DNA of 64,000 bases from Bacillota bacterium (GCA_011048995.1 DSCS01000058.1:27652-91651); one strand, 5' to 3'. Shown: positions 28,741 through 38,900, counted from the stretch's first letter. Numbers and translations: made by a program. The notes: generated by a model from the letters alone, not told the origin.

Positions 28741-29736
28741 TCAATGACTGTTCAGCAAAGCCAAACAGACAGTATTCACAATATCATCCACACTGCATCC
28801 CCGGGACAAATCATTAAACGGCCGTTTCAACCCTTGGATGACAGGTCCCACGGCCTCGGCCCCGGCTAATCTCTGCACCAGTTTGTATCCGATGTTACCT
28901 GCTTCAAGTGACGGAAAAATCAAACAGTTGGCCCGGCCCGCCACAGGAGAATCCGGTGCTTTTTTCTTCCCCACAAAATCCACTAAAGCGGCATCAGCTT
29001 GTAATTCCCCGTCATACAAAAAGGAAACACCTCTCTTTTTAAGAAGACTGACAGCTTCAATAACCTTATCGGCTCTTTCATGAGAAGCACTTCCCTTGGT
29101 CGAAAAACTAAGTAAAGCGACTTTGGGTTCAACCCCCAAAAGGTTTTTTGTGGTTTCAGCAGAAGCGGCGGCAATATCGGCCAGCTGCTCTGCTGTGGGA
29201 TCAGGGACTACGGCGCAATCTCCGAATACTAAAAGCCCGTTCTCACCATACACAGCATCCTTCATGGCCATGATAAAAACCGATGATACTGTTTTCATGC
29301 CCGGTTTCAGTCCGACACCCAGAATGGCCGCACGCAGCACATCTCCTGTTGTGTGACCGGCCCCGGCCACGGCTGCGTCCACATCACCCTCATTCAGAAG
29401 TAACGCTGCATAATACAAGGGGTCTTCAATAATTTTACAAGCCTCATCAAAGGTCATCCCCTTATGTTTTCTTTTTTCGTAAAAGACTTGCCCTAAATGT
29501 TCTCTTTTCTCATGGATGAACGGGTCGACGATCAGGATCCTTCCTTGATCAAGAGTTTCCTTTTTTATATGGGATACGATTTTTTTTTCACTGCCGATAA
29601 GGACGACTTTCTCTGCAAGCTTTTCGTCAGCGATGATTTGGGCGGCTTTCAGTGTCCTTATGTCCTCTGTCTCAGGTAAACAGATACGTCCCTTGACAGC
29701 GGCCGCGTCACGACGGATTCTTTTGATAAATTCCAT
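28741..29736 (-). CDS. pta: Phosphate acetyltransferase
   Basis: A 331-residue Pta of the short form, interconverting acetyl-CoA and acetyl phosphate. [48 protein letters not shown] and [21 protein letters not shown] are the usual motifs. The track start adds 46 codons inside the DUF1015 gene; ATG 29736 with AAGGA is preferred. The DUF1015 stop is 10 bases upstream. No acetate kinase is next to it. Confidence 0.94.
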   Translation of the reverse strand: MEFIKRIRRDAAAVKGRICLPETEDIRTLKAAQIIADEKLAEKVVLIGSEKKIVSHIKKETLDQGRILIVDPFIHEKREHLGQVFYEKRKHKGMTFDEACKIIEDPLYYAALLLNEGDVDAAVAGAGHTTGDVLRAAILGVGLKPGMKTVSSVFIMAMKDAVYGENGLLVFGDCAVVPDPTAEQLADIAAASAETTKNLLGVEPKVALLSFSTKGSASHERADKVIEAVSLLKKRGVSFLYDGELQADAALVDFVGKKKAPDSPVAGRANCLIFPSLEAGNIGYKLVQRLAGAEAVGPVIQGLKRPFNDLSRGCSVDDIVNTVCLALLNSH

Positions 29737-29746
29737 TCTGATTTCC

Positions 29747-31006
29747 TTAATCCAAAAGGTGGACACAGAGTCCGCTTCGTAATTTCGGTTCAAACCATGT
29801 CGATTTGGGGGGCATGACTTTCCCGGCATCGGCGACATCCATAAGCTGATTGATCGATGTGGGATAAAGGGCAAAGGCTAAGACATAATCCCCGCTTTTA
29901 ACACATTTTTCAAGCTCTTTCATGCCTCTTATACCCCCGACAAAGTCAATGCGGTCATCCTTGCGGGGATCCCCGATCCCAAGCACAGGAGAAAGCAGAT
30001 TGTTTTGCAATATTGCCACGTCAAGGGAGGCAATAGGGTCATCGGCATCAAAAGTCCCCTTTTTCGCCTGAAGTGAATACCATTCGCCTTTAAAAAACAT
30101 CGAAAACTCATGACAAACTGAAGGCTTGGCCGCCTCACCTGTCTCTTCTTTTTTCTTTACAGTAAAGAACTGATCAACAGCAGACATAAAAGTCTCCGGA
30201 CTCAGTCCATTGAGATCTTTTAATACCCTATTATAGTCCATGATATACATCTGATCATGAGGAAAGATGACAGAAAGAAAGAAATTGTATTCTTCCTCTC
30301 CCGTATGTCCTGAATTTTCATCCTTTTTCATTTTTCTGACCCGTGTGGCCGCTGCAGAGCGGTGATGGCCGTCAGCTACATAGAGAACGGGGATCTGATC
30401 AAATTCATTTTGAATCTTTTTAATGGCGTCTTGATCGTCCACGGCCCAAAAGGTATGAATGACATCAATGCTGTCATGAGAAGTGAAACGGTAAACCGAC
30501 GCATTGTGCTCCATATACGCGGCGATGAAGCTGTCCAGCGATTCGCGGGCTTGATATGTCAAAAAAACCGGCCCTGTATTGGCATTCAGGGCATAGACAT
30601 GGCGTGTCCTGTCATCTTCTTTATCCTGGCGGGTAAACTCATGCTTCTTGATAATATCATTTTCATAATCATCGACTGAAGCAGCGGCGACCAGCCCGGT
30701 TTGGACATGTTCCCCCATCTGCTGTTTGTAAATGTAATAGCACGGAGCCGAATCCTGAATCATCCATTCCTTTTCCATAAAGGCCTTCAGGTTGGCGGCT
30801 GCTTTGGCATAGACGGCATCATCATAAAGATGAATATCTTCCGGGAGGTCGACCTCAGGCTTTGTGATATGTAAAAATGAATATTCATTTCCCTTCACCA
30901 TCTCCCTTGCTTCTTTGGAATTCAAAACATCATAAGGGGGAGATGCAATCCTTTCAACGAGATGCTTCTGGGGGCGAACCCCTTTAAAGGGCCTGACATT
31001 TGCCAT
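29747..31006 (-). CDS. DUF1015 family protein
   Basis: A 419-residue soluble protein of the DUF1015 family, whose biochemical function is not established. Recognisable segments are [24 protein letters not shown] at the N-terminus, the central [17 protein letters not shown] and near the C-terminus [18 protein letters not shown]. The conserved DGHHR motif suggests an active or phosphate-binding site. It has AAAGGAG five bases before ATG 31006, its own promoter, and leads an operon with pta, aspC and a peptidase. I infer a link to acetyl phosphate or amino acid metabolism only from context. Confidence 0.88.
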   Translation of the reverse strand: MANVRPFKGVRPQKHLVERIASPPYDVLNSKEAREMVKGNEYSFLHITKPEVDLPEDIHLYDDAVYAKAAANLKAFMEKEWMIQDSAPCYYIYKQQMGEHVQTGLVAAASVDDYENDIIKKHEFTRQDKEDDRTRHVYALNANTGPVFLTYQARESLDSFIAAYMEHNASVYRFTSHDSIDVIHTFWAVDDQDAIKKIQNEFDQIPVLYVADGHHRSAAATRVRKMKKDENSGHTGEEEYNFFLSVIFPHDQMYIMDYNRVLKDLNGLSPETFMSAVDQFFTVKKKEETGEAAKPSVCHEFSMFFKGEWYSLQAKKGTFDADDPIASLDVAILQNNLLSPVLGIGDPRKDDRIDFVGGIRGMKELEKCVKSGDYVLAFALYPTSINQLMDVADAGKVMPPKSTWFEPKLRSGLCVHLLD

Positions 31007-31055
31007 AAGTACTCCTTTCATCTATAAAATAAACACCATAACATCGTCTAATGCG

Positions 31056-31083
31056 ATGATATCCATAAGCTTACTTCTGTCAA
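31056..31083 (-). promoter_or_regulatory. Promoter of the DUF1015-pta-aspC-M20 operon
   Basis: Minus-strand TTGACA (31078-31083) and TATCAT (31056-31061), 16 bp apart. Immediately downstream, CATCG-N7-CGATG (31040-31056) forms an inverted repeat that could be an operator or RNA hairpin. Confidence 0.7.
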
Positions 31084-31110
31084 CGAAATTGATATTATTT
31101 CAGTGAAAAG

Positions 31111-31905
31111 TCACGTTTTTCTCTTATCTTTGACTTTAGTCTTGTGCTGAATAAAACGAAGAAGAATAAAAATGATCAAAGAAATATAAATCATAATAAC
31201 AGAAATAGGTTTTGAATACTGCAGGCCAAAAGAGGTAAACCGCTCATAGATCATTACCGGAGCAGTCATCGGATGATAGGCCAAAATGACAACAGCGCCG
31301 AATTCGCTCAACCCCCGGGCCCACATCATGATCATCCCGGATAGAATATCGGAAAAGGCACAGGGCAAAACGACCTTCCAAAAGGATTGGAACCGTGATG
31401 CTCCCAGATTCCGGGCGACATATTCTAAATGGACATCGACTTTTTTGAATCCTTCTTTTGCGCTATTCACAAGATAAGAAAAACTGACAAAAAACATCCC
31501 CAGGATCACTCCGAAAACGGTGTCGACAAATTCGATTCCGAAAACAGCAAACATCTTACCAAACAAAAAACGGCTGCCGTAAATGCTCAGTAATGCGATC
31601 CCTGCCGCTGAATGGGGGAACATCACCGGGATATCCACAATGGCTTCGATAACCCCTTTTCCCCAGAACTCATGCCGTGCAAGAAGATAAGCCGTCGGGA
31701 TCCCCAAAAGGAGGCCGAAAAGAGTCGCATATAGAGAGGCTTCCAAAGTAAAAAAAATAGACCTGACGATCTCTTTGTCTTGAAACACGTAGCTGATCAG
31801 TTCCGGAGAAAGAGAAACAAGCATATTGATGACAGGGGCAGCCACAAGAATAAGCAAAAGGACAAAAAGGATCTTGAAAATAGTGTTGAAAAATGAACTT
31901 TTCAC
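31111..31905 (-). CDS. ABC transporter permease, molybdate/tungstate type
   Basis: A 264-residue permease with about six membrane helices and the binding-protein-dependent transport motif around EYVARNLGASRFQSFWKVVLPCAFSDI. ARGLSEFGAVVILAYHP is close to the EFG/DFG segment of ModB/WtpB permeases. It overlaps the ATPase gene by four bases. No substrate-binding protein is encoded next to it, which is unusual. Tungstate versus molybdate cannot be told. Confidence 0.83.
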   Translation of the reverse strand: MKSSFFNTIFKILFVLLLILVAAPVINMLVSLSPELISYVFQDKEIVRSIFFTLEASLYATLFGLLLGIPTAYLLARHEFWGKGVIEAIVDIPVMFPHSAAGIALLSIYGSRFLFGKMFAVFGIEFVDTVFGVILGMFFVSFSYLVNSAKEGFKKVDVHLEYVARNLGASRFQSFWKVVLPCAFSDILSGMIMMWARGLSEFGAVVILAYHPMTAPVMIYERFTSFGLQYSKPISVIMIYISLIIFILLRFIQHKTKVKDKRKT

Positions 31906-32951
31906 AAACCGTATACTCCTACAGCATTTGATTTGAAAATCAAATAAACCGTTTGCCCCGGCTCCAGAGCCATTTGACGAAAAGAACGCTGTGTTAAAAG
32001 GGAAACAAGTGAAATCCCCGCATCAACATGTACTTTGACTCCCATGTTATGATGGATCACAGACCGGACATCTCCCTTGAGGCAATTCCGGGCACTTGTC
32101 TCCTGCATGGGTTTCAGGCTGAGAATAATGTCTTCCGGGGGAATATGGACAAGATACTCTTTTTTCGCCTCTAATCCCTCTTTATATAGACAAAAGTCTC
32201 CTTTACAAAGAAGGGAACGGCTCTTCTTATAGATCATACGAAAAAGGTTTTCTTTTCGGATAAGCTTTCCGATCTCAACGGAGGCCGGCCGGTTCACGAC
32301 CTCTTCAACCGGCCCTATTTGCCGGAGTTCTCCATTCATCATCACGCCGATCTTATCAGAAAGGAAAAGAGCTTCTTCAATGTCATGAGTCACATGCAAA
32401 ACAGTCAGCCCTTTTTCATGGCGAATACGCTGTATCTCCTGCATGATCTCCCATTTTGTTATAGCATCCAAAGCCGAAAGGGGTTCATCCAAAAGAAGTA
32501 AAGGGCGGCCAAGGACCAAAGCCCGGGCTAAAGCGACTCGCTGCTTTTCCCCTCCCGAGAGATGCTGAATGCTTCTTTCGAGGAGAGAGTCGATCTTTAA
32601 GAATCGGGCCGCGTCTTCGACTTTCTTTTCTCTTTCTTTTTTAGAAAGACGCATGATATGCAAAGAAAAAGCAATATTCTCAAAAACATTCTTATGAGGG
32701 AATAGATAAAGATTTTGATAAACGATTCCGACCGGACGCTTCTGCAAAGCTTCACGGTTCATCTCTTTGCCATTGATCATCAGGGTCCCATGTGCAGGAG
32801 TATTGATCCCCATGATCATTTCCAGAAGCATGGTCTTTCCCGAACCCGTGGGGCCTACCAAGTTCAGGTATTCCCCGGCTTTCAAATGAAAAGAAATATC
32901 TTTCAGTGTAAAGTCCCCTTTTTTTAGGGTAATGTGACCGAGTGTCAACAT
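31902..32951 (-). CDS. ABC transporter ATP-binding protein, molybdate/tungstate type
   Basis: A 349-residue ATPase: Walker A GPTGSGKT, Q-loop VYQNLYLFPH, signature LSGGEKQRVALARAL, Walker B LLLLDEPLSALD and switch His in LHVTHDIEEAL. The C-terminal 110 residues look like a TOBE/MOP domain (CLKGDVRSVIHHNMGVKVHVDAG), as in ModC/WtpC. ATG 32951 with AGGAG five bases upstream is chosen rather than the longer track start. The transported oxyanion is inferred. Confidence 0.85.
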   Translation of the reverse strand: MLTLGHITLKKGDFTLKDISFHLKAGEYLNLVGPTGSGKTMLLEMIMGINTPAHGTLMINGKEMNREALQKRPVGIVYQNLYLFPHKNVFENIAFSLHIMRLSKKEREKKVEDAARFLKIDSLLERSIQHLSGGEKQRVALARALVLGRPLLLLDEPLSALDAITKWEIMQEIQRIRHEKGLTVLHVTHDIEEALFLSDKIGVMMNGELRQIGPVEEVVNRPASVEIGKLIRKENLFRMIYKKSRSLLCKGDFCLYKEGLEAKKEYLVHIPPEDIILSLKPMQETSARNCLKGDVRSVIHHNMGVKVHVDAGISLVSLLTQRSFRQMALEPGQTVYLIFKSNAVGVYGL

Positions 32952-32971
32952 ATCTGCTCCTATATGTTTAT

Positions 32972-32993
32972 CCGTATATATCGATAATATCGG
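32972..32993. promoter_or_regulatory. Dyad over the ABC transporter promoter (candidate ModE/TunR-like operator)
   Basis: CCG-N4-TATCGATA-N4-CGG is a 22-base symmetric element with a perfect 8 bp core, covering the -10 hexamer of the transporter promoter. An oxyanion-responsive repressor is plausible but not shown. Confidence 0.4.
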
Positions 32994-33012
32994 CATTCTG
33001 AACGGCTTTCAA
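32984..33012 (-). promoter_or_regulatory. Promoter of the ABC transporter operon
   Basis: Minus-strand TTGAAA (33007-33012) and TATTAT (32984-32989), 17 bp apart, followed by AGGAG and the ATPase ATG. Confidence 0.65.
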
Positions 33013-33025
33013 GATATTTTATACA

Positions 33026-33060
33026 GAAAAGACACCCCGGAGCTGAAGACTCCGGGGTGT
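33026..33060 (-). terminator. Rho-independent terminator after the DUF4139 gene
   Basis: An 11 bp stem ACACCCCGGAG/CTCCGGGGTGT with a 7-base loop and a short T tract on the minus strand, 5 bases after the stop codon. Confidence 0.85.
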
Positions 33061-33065
33061 TGAGA

Positions 33066-34406
33066 TCAATATTGAACGCGTACGGTAAAAGTGAAGCTTT
33101 TTTCCTGGTCGGGAGCCAGTTTAACCGGGAAGACGATTTCACGGGAATCACGGTCTGTGGGGTTGACCTCATATTGAGTCATTCTTTCCCTTGCAGAACG
33201 GTAATAGGTGACATAGACGGTCTCCCTTGTTTCTTTTCTGTTTTTCACTGTAACTTTATATTGGGTATCATGAGTATTTTTCTTTGGCGTCTCTCTTTTA
33301 AGGATTACCGTTTCTCCAATAATGTCAAAGGAATCTCCTATTTTAACGGTTATTTTTTCATTTCTCGGCGTGTGATCGACCTGATCATTCCCTACAAATT
33401 GAACATTCCCGGCTGTATCATTTTTGTATACAGAGAGGATGCCTGCAGGAAGAGCCATACCCATGCCGTTCTCTTTTGTGTTCATAAATTCGACAGTGAC
33501 ATTGACTTTTTTGTTATATTCTGCGACTTGGTACTTCAGTTTTTTTTCTGTTTTGATCTTAACAGGAGAAAAAAACGGGATCTCCTTTTTTTGGCGGGCT
33601 CCTATGGAGATGGGGCGCTCTACTGTGTAAAGATGATACTCCATCATCCCCTCTTCGCTGACAGCTGTATCGGACATAGCCATCTCTTCATACATCATCC
33701 CTTTTGCCCTGGAAACCGGAGCCTGCTGTGTCAGGCGTTGCACGTCTCCTGCCATCAGCTGTAATTTGACCTGGTCAAAGGCCTTACCTGAGTCATTAGA
33801 CAAAGTGATCCAGGAATTCAGTATTCCTGAGGCTTCATTATCATCAAGGATCAGGTTATATTTTGAAAACCACCGCATTCCATTGAGCAGATAAGCCAGA
33901 TTAAAGGAGTGGCGCCCTTCTACGGGGCTTTTCATCATCCAGGAAAGGGTAGGCCGGACCATGACTTCTCCTCCTTTTTCAAAGGAGTAACGGAAAATCT
34001 GATCTCCGCGAATCGAATGAAGCTCCCCCTTGATCTCGACTAAAACCGATGACCCGTCATAGCTGAGAAGAGTGCCCTGGAGTTCATCTCCCTGAACTGT
34101 CACCATTTTGATCGTCCGTCCCAACTGTTTTCTAAAGAGTTGGGATGTATTGACAAGGTCATAATCATAATTCTGTTCATAAATGACAATATTCTTGTTC
34201 TGAACAGGATAAATGGAAATTGATCCGGTATCCAGAGTTTCGGGAACTTCCGTAAGGGGGTAAGTGTGAACCCCTTTTTTCATATTGAACTTGATCTCTT
34301 CTCCATAGAGAGCATAGCCGCTGTTATAGACAGTGAGGTTTTTTGCATCCGTCGACGAAATCGCCAAGACAGCCAGCATCATCAGACATGTGATATACCT
34401 TTTCAT
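33066..34406 (-). CDS. Secreted DUF4139 domain protein
   Basis: A 446-residue protein with a signal peptide (MKRYITCLMMLAVLAISSTDA, cleaved near 21). The body is rich in beta strands and matches the DUF4139 pattern: an N-terminal segment VYNSGYALYGEEIKF, a central LAYLLNGMRWFSKYNLIL, and a C-terminal region with KVTVKNRKETRETVYVTYY. This places it in the periplasm or outer surface. Function is unknown. It is transcribed alone, with its own promoter and terminator. Confidence 0.83.
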   Translation of the reverse strand: MKRYITCLMMLAVLAISSTDAKNLTVYNSGYALYGEEIKFNMKKGVHTYPLTEVPETLDTGSISIYPVQNKNIVIYEQNYDYDLVNTSQLFRKQLGRTIKMVTVQGDELQGTLLSYDGSSVLVEIKGELHSIRGDQIFRYSFEKGGEVMVRPTLSWMMKSPVEGRHSFNLAYLLNGMRWFSKYNLILDDNEASGILNSWITLSNDSGKAFDQVKLQLMAGDVQRLTQQAPVSRAKGMMYEEMAMSDTAVSEEGMMEYHLYTVERPISIGARQKKEIPFFSPVKIKTEKKLKYQVAEYNKKVNVTVEFMNTKENGMGMALPAGILSVYKNDTAGNVQFVGNDQVDHTPRNEKITVKIGDSFDIIGETVILKRETPKKNTHDTQYKVTVKNRKETRETVYVTYYRSARERMTQYEVNPTDRDSREIVFPVKLAPDQEKSFTFTVRVQY

Positions 34407-34430
34407 ACGGCCTCCTTATTATTACTCTCA

Positions 34431-34458
34431 AGTGTAGCATCTTCTTGTAAATCTTCAA
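34431..34458 (-). promoter_or_regulatory. Promoter of the DUF4139 gene
   Basis: Minus-strand TTGAAG (34453-34458) and TACACT (34431-34436), 16 bp apart. Both hexamers are partial matches. Confidence 0.45.
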
Positions 34459-34463
34459 TGAAT

Positions 34464-34488
34464 AAAAAAGACCCGGGTCTCCCCGGGC
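34464..34488 (-). terminator. Rho-independent terminator after tRNA-Thr
   Basis: Minus-strand CCCGGG-GAGA-CCCGGG stem-loop followed by TCTTTTTT, starting a few bases after the tRNA 3' end. Confidence 0.82.
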
Positions 34489-34492
34489 CGAA

Positions 34493-34564
34493 AGCTGGTG
34501 AGCGGATTTGAACCGCTGACCGACGGTTTACGAAACCGTTGCTCTACCCCTGAGCCACACCAGC
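34493..34564 (-). tRNA. tRNA-Thr(CGT)
   Basis: A 72-base cloverleaf: acceptor GCTGGTG/CACCAGC, D stem GCTC/GAGC, anticodon stem ACGGT/ACCGT with loop TTCGTAA, T loop TTCAAAT, discriminator U. CCA is not encoded. Its first base directly follows the last base of the tnaA stop codon, and no separate promoter is evident, so it is probably cut from the tnaA transcript. Confidence 0.95.
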
Positions 34565-35941
34565 TTACAAACGCTCCAATTCGACAGTAAAGTGCCGGAG
34601 GATGGGAGCCTCTTGAACGATTTTTAACCCTTTTTTCAAATGCTCCCTTCTTTCATAGACATTCCTTAAAGCTGCAGCAGTATAATCCATATGATTATTC
34701 GTATAGACACGGCGCGGTATTGCCAGACGGAGCAATTCAAGCTTGGGATAACGGTCTTTTCCGGTCTCCGGGTCCCGGTCTGCCAGCAAGGTCCCTATTT
34801 CGACCCCGCGTATACCGCCTTCGATGTAAAGCTCCACAGCCAGGAGCTGAGCCACATATTCAGATTGTGGAATATGAGGGAAAAAACGTTTGGCATCTAC
34901 AAAGACAGCATGCCCGCCAAAAGGCTCCTGCACAGGAATGCCGTACTCTTTACATCGTTCTCCGAGAAAAGCGACTTGTCCGACGCGACTTTCCAGATAG
35001 TCATATTCAGTACTTTCGCGCAATCCTTGAGCCAAAGCACCTAAATCTCTTCCGGCCAGGCCGCCGTAAGTCAGATATCCTTCAAAGAGAATGCTGAAAA
35101 CAGAGACTTTTTTCATCAATTCTTCGTTTCGGAATCCGACAAGCCCGCCGATGTTGGTAATACCGTCTTTTTTAGCACTCATTGTAAAGCCATCCACATA
35201 CGAAAACATTTCCTTGACGATCTCTTTGATGCTTTTTTTCTCATATCCCTTTTCACGGATTTTAATGAAATAGGCATTCTCCGCAAAACGGGCCGCATCA
35301 AAGAAGAGAGGAATATTATATTTTCTGCACATGTGGGCCGTCTCTTTAATATTAGACATCGAAACAGGCTGCCCTCCGGCAGAATTACAGGTAACGGTCA
35401 AAATCACCAACGGAATATCATCTCTTTTATTTGCTTTTAAGACAGTTTCCAGTTTTTCCATATCGATGTTGCCTTTGAAAGGATGTTCTTTTGTGGTGTC
35501 AAAGGCCTCATCGATCGTGCAATCGACAGCTTTCGCCTTACGGAATTCAATATGTCCTTTAGTCGTATCAAAATGTGAATTCCCGGGAACAATATCACCG
35601 GCCTTGAGCATAGCCGAGAAGAGGACGTTTTCTGCCGCCCTTCCTTGATGTGTAGGAATAAACCGCTGAAACCCCAAGATCTCTTCGACGGATTGCTTTA
35701 GCTTGTAATAGGATCGGGCTCCGGCATAACTTTCATCTCCGACCATGATCTCAGCCCATTGTTTATCACTCATTGCATTCGTTCCTGAATCGGTCAATAA
35801 ATCGATATAGACATAATCACTTTTAAGATTGAATAAATTGTACTTTGCTTTTTTTATCCATTCTTTACGCTCCTCAGGAGTGCTTTGCCGAATCATCTCG
35901 ACAGTTTTTATCCTGAAGGGCTCGGCATAGGGTAATTTCAT
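34565..35941 (-). CDS. tnaA: Tryptophanase (tyrosine phenol-lyase superfamily)
   Basis: A 458-residue PLP beta-lyase that cleaves tryptophan to indole, pyruvate and ammonia. Family segments include YIDLLTDSGTNAMSDKQW, PTHQGRAAENVLF, CNSAGGQPVSMSN and the PLP Lys in TMSAKKDGITN. Residues separating the two members favour tryptophanase over tyrosine phenol-lyase: FDTTKGH (Asp rather than Thr), VEIGTLL (Ile rather than Arg) and RHFTVEL (His rather than Phe). AAAGGAGG precedes the ATG. No tnaC-like leader fits in the 30-base 5' leader, so the E. coli type of tryptophan attenuation is absent. Confidence 0.9.
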   Translation of the reverse strand: MKLPYAEPFRIKTVEMIRQSTPEERKEWIKKAKYNLFNLKSDYVYIDLLTDSGTNAMSDKQWAEIMVGDESYAGARSYYKLKQSVEEILGFQRFIPTHQGRAAENVLFSAMLKAGDIVPGNSHFDTTKGHIEFRKAKAVDCTIDEAFDTTKEHPFKGNIDMEKLETVLKANKRDDIPLVILTVTCNSAGGQPVSMSNIKETAHMCRKYNIPLFFDAARFAENAYFIKIREKGYEKKSIKEIVKEMFSYVDGFTMSAKKDGITNIGGLVGFRNEELMKKVSVFSILFEGYLTYGGLAGRDLGALAQGLRESTEYDYLESRVGQVAFLGERCKEYGIPVQEPFGGHAVFVDAKRFFPHIPQSEYVAQLLAVELYIEGGIRGVEIGTLLADRDPETGKDRYPKLELLRLAIPRRVYTNNHMDYTAAALRNVYERREHLKKGLKIVQEAPILRHFTVELERL

Positions 35942-35962
35942 GCAGCCTCCTTTTGCAGGGTC

Positions 35963-35991
35963 ATTATAGGGAATCAGTTCAGAAAAAGCAA
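35963..35991 (-). promoter_or_regulatory. Promoter of tnaA and tRNA-Thr
   Basis: Minus-strand TTGCTT (35986-35991) and TATAAT (35963-35968), 17 bp apart. Confidence 0.65.
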
Positions 35992-35998
35992 CCTTTTT

Positions 35999-38900
35999 TT
36001 AATACTTAAACCTGATTTTAAAGTCAATATTATATTTAAAATCCCCCTCCTGCTCTGCCGCTCCGGTCTGCAGTGAGAGGTTTTTATTAAAGTAATAGAT
36101 AAAATCAAAACGCCTTGTGTCTCCGCTGAAAACGTCATCCTGATAACTGAGATAAAGATCCTGTCTGATATATTTTCCGATCTGAAGGTCTAAATAAGGA
36201 TCCTCTGCTGTAAGAAAATTCCCGCGCACAGAAATATTATCTATCCATTGGCTGCGCCGCAAAGGAGAAAAGAGCATCTGCTGAAGATAGTCTGTAGCGA
36301 ATTCGCCGATCTTCTGAGCGAAGACATCTTCTCCGGCCATATCATAAGCCGGGCGGCTGAAGGTCAAAAGAGAGATGATATCCGCTTCTGTCAATGTCGG
36401 GTCATCTGCGGACAACGAGACATTCGGATTCAAAATGTCTCCTGAGATGTTCAGCTCGATGCGGATCCTTTGTTTATAGAATACAGTTGTTTCGGCTTTG
36501 GCATCAATGGCAGGCAATACTTCAGGGGAGTTGGAAAATGAGACTGTTCCCTCTGTTATATTAAAGGGGACATTGATAAACTTCACAGTCCCTTTCACCG
36601 CTTCAATGGATCCCGAAAAAAAGACTTTATCCGTTTTTCTCTCTCTTTTATAATAAAAATCAGGCGCAATCTCAATATTTGTGAAATTGTTTCTGAGCCA
36701 GACGTTATTGGCTGCTGATATATGGACATTCATGTCCATTCCCTTCACTTCCTTGACGTCGCGAAGCGCGAACATCTCACTGAAATCGCCGCTCACCAGC
36801 CCGTTTTGCACCACGATATCCCCCGTCATGGATGTATAACCCTTCTCGATGCTTTGAAGACGGATATCTCCTTCTCCCGTTCCGCTGAAATACCAGAGAT
36901 TGTTGATCATCGTATCCCGGAAACGGGCTCGAAAATCAAACATCAGGTCATAAATAAAATCATTGATCGTCCCTTTAAAAAAGACCTTCCCGCGCTCTCC
37001 CACTTCACCGTGAAAAGTATCGATGATAATACGGTTGTCCCGGACTTGAGCTTCTCCCCGGATATTATGGACAAAGGCATCTCCTAAACCGAAGATGATA
37101 AGTTGTGTGGCATCCAGAGAGACATCGGCATCAAGATGAAAACGTCCGTCATACCAAAAACGGACAGGACCTGAAAAAAAGCCTGATGTCACAGAAACAT
37201 CAGGGGTTGCAAAATTGACCAGAAGAGCCGAGTGAACTCGTTCCAAATCCCCTCTGACATCAAAAGAATTTAAGGTAAACGGGTTTTTGTCTGTCCCCAG
37301 ATAAAAGTCTCCTGAAAGCCTGTTTGTTTTCCCTGCGACATCAAAGCGGATCTCTTTTAAATGAAGTTCATTTTTAATTAACTGCCATCGTGCAAAAAAA
37401 TCATCATATGACATCGTCTCAAAGTCAGAAAGCTGAAGTTCCACAGTGTCCGAAGATATCTGTATCTCGGAAGGCCCTTTTTCCTTCTTTTCTGTGGAGA
37501 AAAGGACCGCTCCCTTCATTTGAGGAACCAGCCGGAACAACTCATTGACTTCCGCAAGGTCGATCAGCCCTTTGATCCCTAAAGATGAGTTCTCCCAGGA
37601 GCGGTCAAAAGTAAAAGAGAATTCAGTTCGCGAAGAGCGATGACGGACAAAAAAAGACTTCACGTCCCAAAACATCTTCTCGGCAGAAAGACTGTCGAAT
37701 CCGTATTCGACCTTTTGTCCTCTGATCTCGACAATGTTCTTCGTCGAGGCCGCTGTCCATTTCCCTTTTTCGCGCCTGGCAGTCACATCAACAGCCGCTG
37801 AAATGTCTTTTGTAAGAACAATATTTGAGTTTTTTAAACAAAAGACTTCCCATTTCCTGTCAATATCAATATCTCCCTTTCCTGAGAGAGACACTTTTCT
37901 GTCATTGTAATACAGTCCTGAATAATAAATGTTAGCCGTGATCCTTTCATCGACAGAAATGAAGAAATTCACGCTCTCTGCCTTAAAACGCTCCATATAG
38001 TCTAAATCATCGATCGTCGAATATCCCATAAAAGAAAATCCGGTTTCATCTTTGTTGACGGCTCCTTTGAAATGCACTGCGCCTCCCCATTGTTTTCGGG
38101 GAAAGATCCTTTTCAGAGAGACAGATTTCATTTCAACATCAAAATTGTAAAACTTCCGGGTGTAATCACCTTTAAGGGAGATATGCCCCTCCCGGCCAAT
38201 ATCAGCAGAGGCTTTTTCAATACGGAAATGGGCTCTGTCTTTAACGAAAACGACCTCGCCGTGGTCTATCTTCTCATCCTCCACAAGTCCGTTGAGTTGT
38301 TTTAACTTGACGGTTCCGTTAAAATCTTTAAACCGGTCTGATTTACCATTTAAGCTGATATTACCGCTCAATTTCGTCTTTAGAGGAAAATTTGAGCTTA
38401 TTTCACTAAAATCCAATTGATTAAATTGAAAATCTCCGTCTATTCCCATCCGGGCTTTCAGCGATACATTAAGATTGCCCGTCAATGTCCCTTCTCCGGT
38501 TGTGGCATAAATCTGCGATAGCGAAATCTTCTCCGGAGTGATCCGGATTCCGTATTGTCCGTTTTGAACAGTGGCCCGTCCCAAATGGACATCTTCAAAA
38601 TAGGCCTTTCCGGTAAAAAAGGGCTTTTTCAAACTCCCTTTTATCTCTCCCTGAACCCCCCCGCGTCCTGTAAGGCCGGGCATGATTCCGGTTAGATCAA
38701 CATTTTCAAGGGAAAGCGATGAAATAATATTGCCTGACTTGATACGGCCGTCAAAAAAGGCCTGCCCTTCATTAAATAAACCGCGAAAAGCCAAAGTATA
38801 ATCCGCTTTCTTTTCGGTTTGAGAAAACTGGCCGTTTTCAATGAGAAAACGGCTATTGAAATAAGACATATGCCCCGCAATGTTACGAAAAGAGATGAAC

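Noticed and set aside
33057-33764. 235-codon plus-strand ORF
   Set aside because: Antisense shadow of the DUF4139 gene, which has a signal peptide, ribosome binding site, promoter and terminator.
35942-35962. tnaC-like leader peptide ahead of tnaA
   Set aside because: The leader is about 20-30 bases and contains no ORF.
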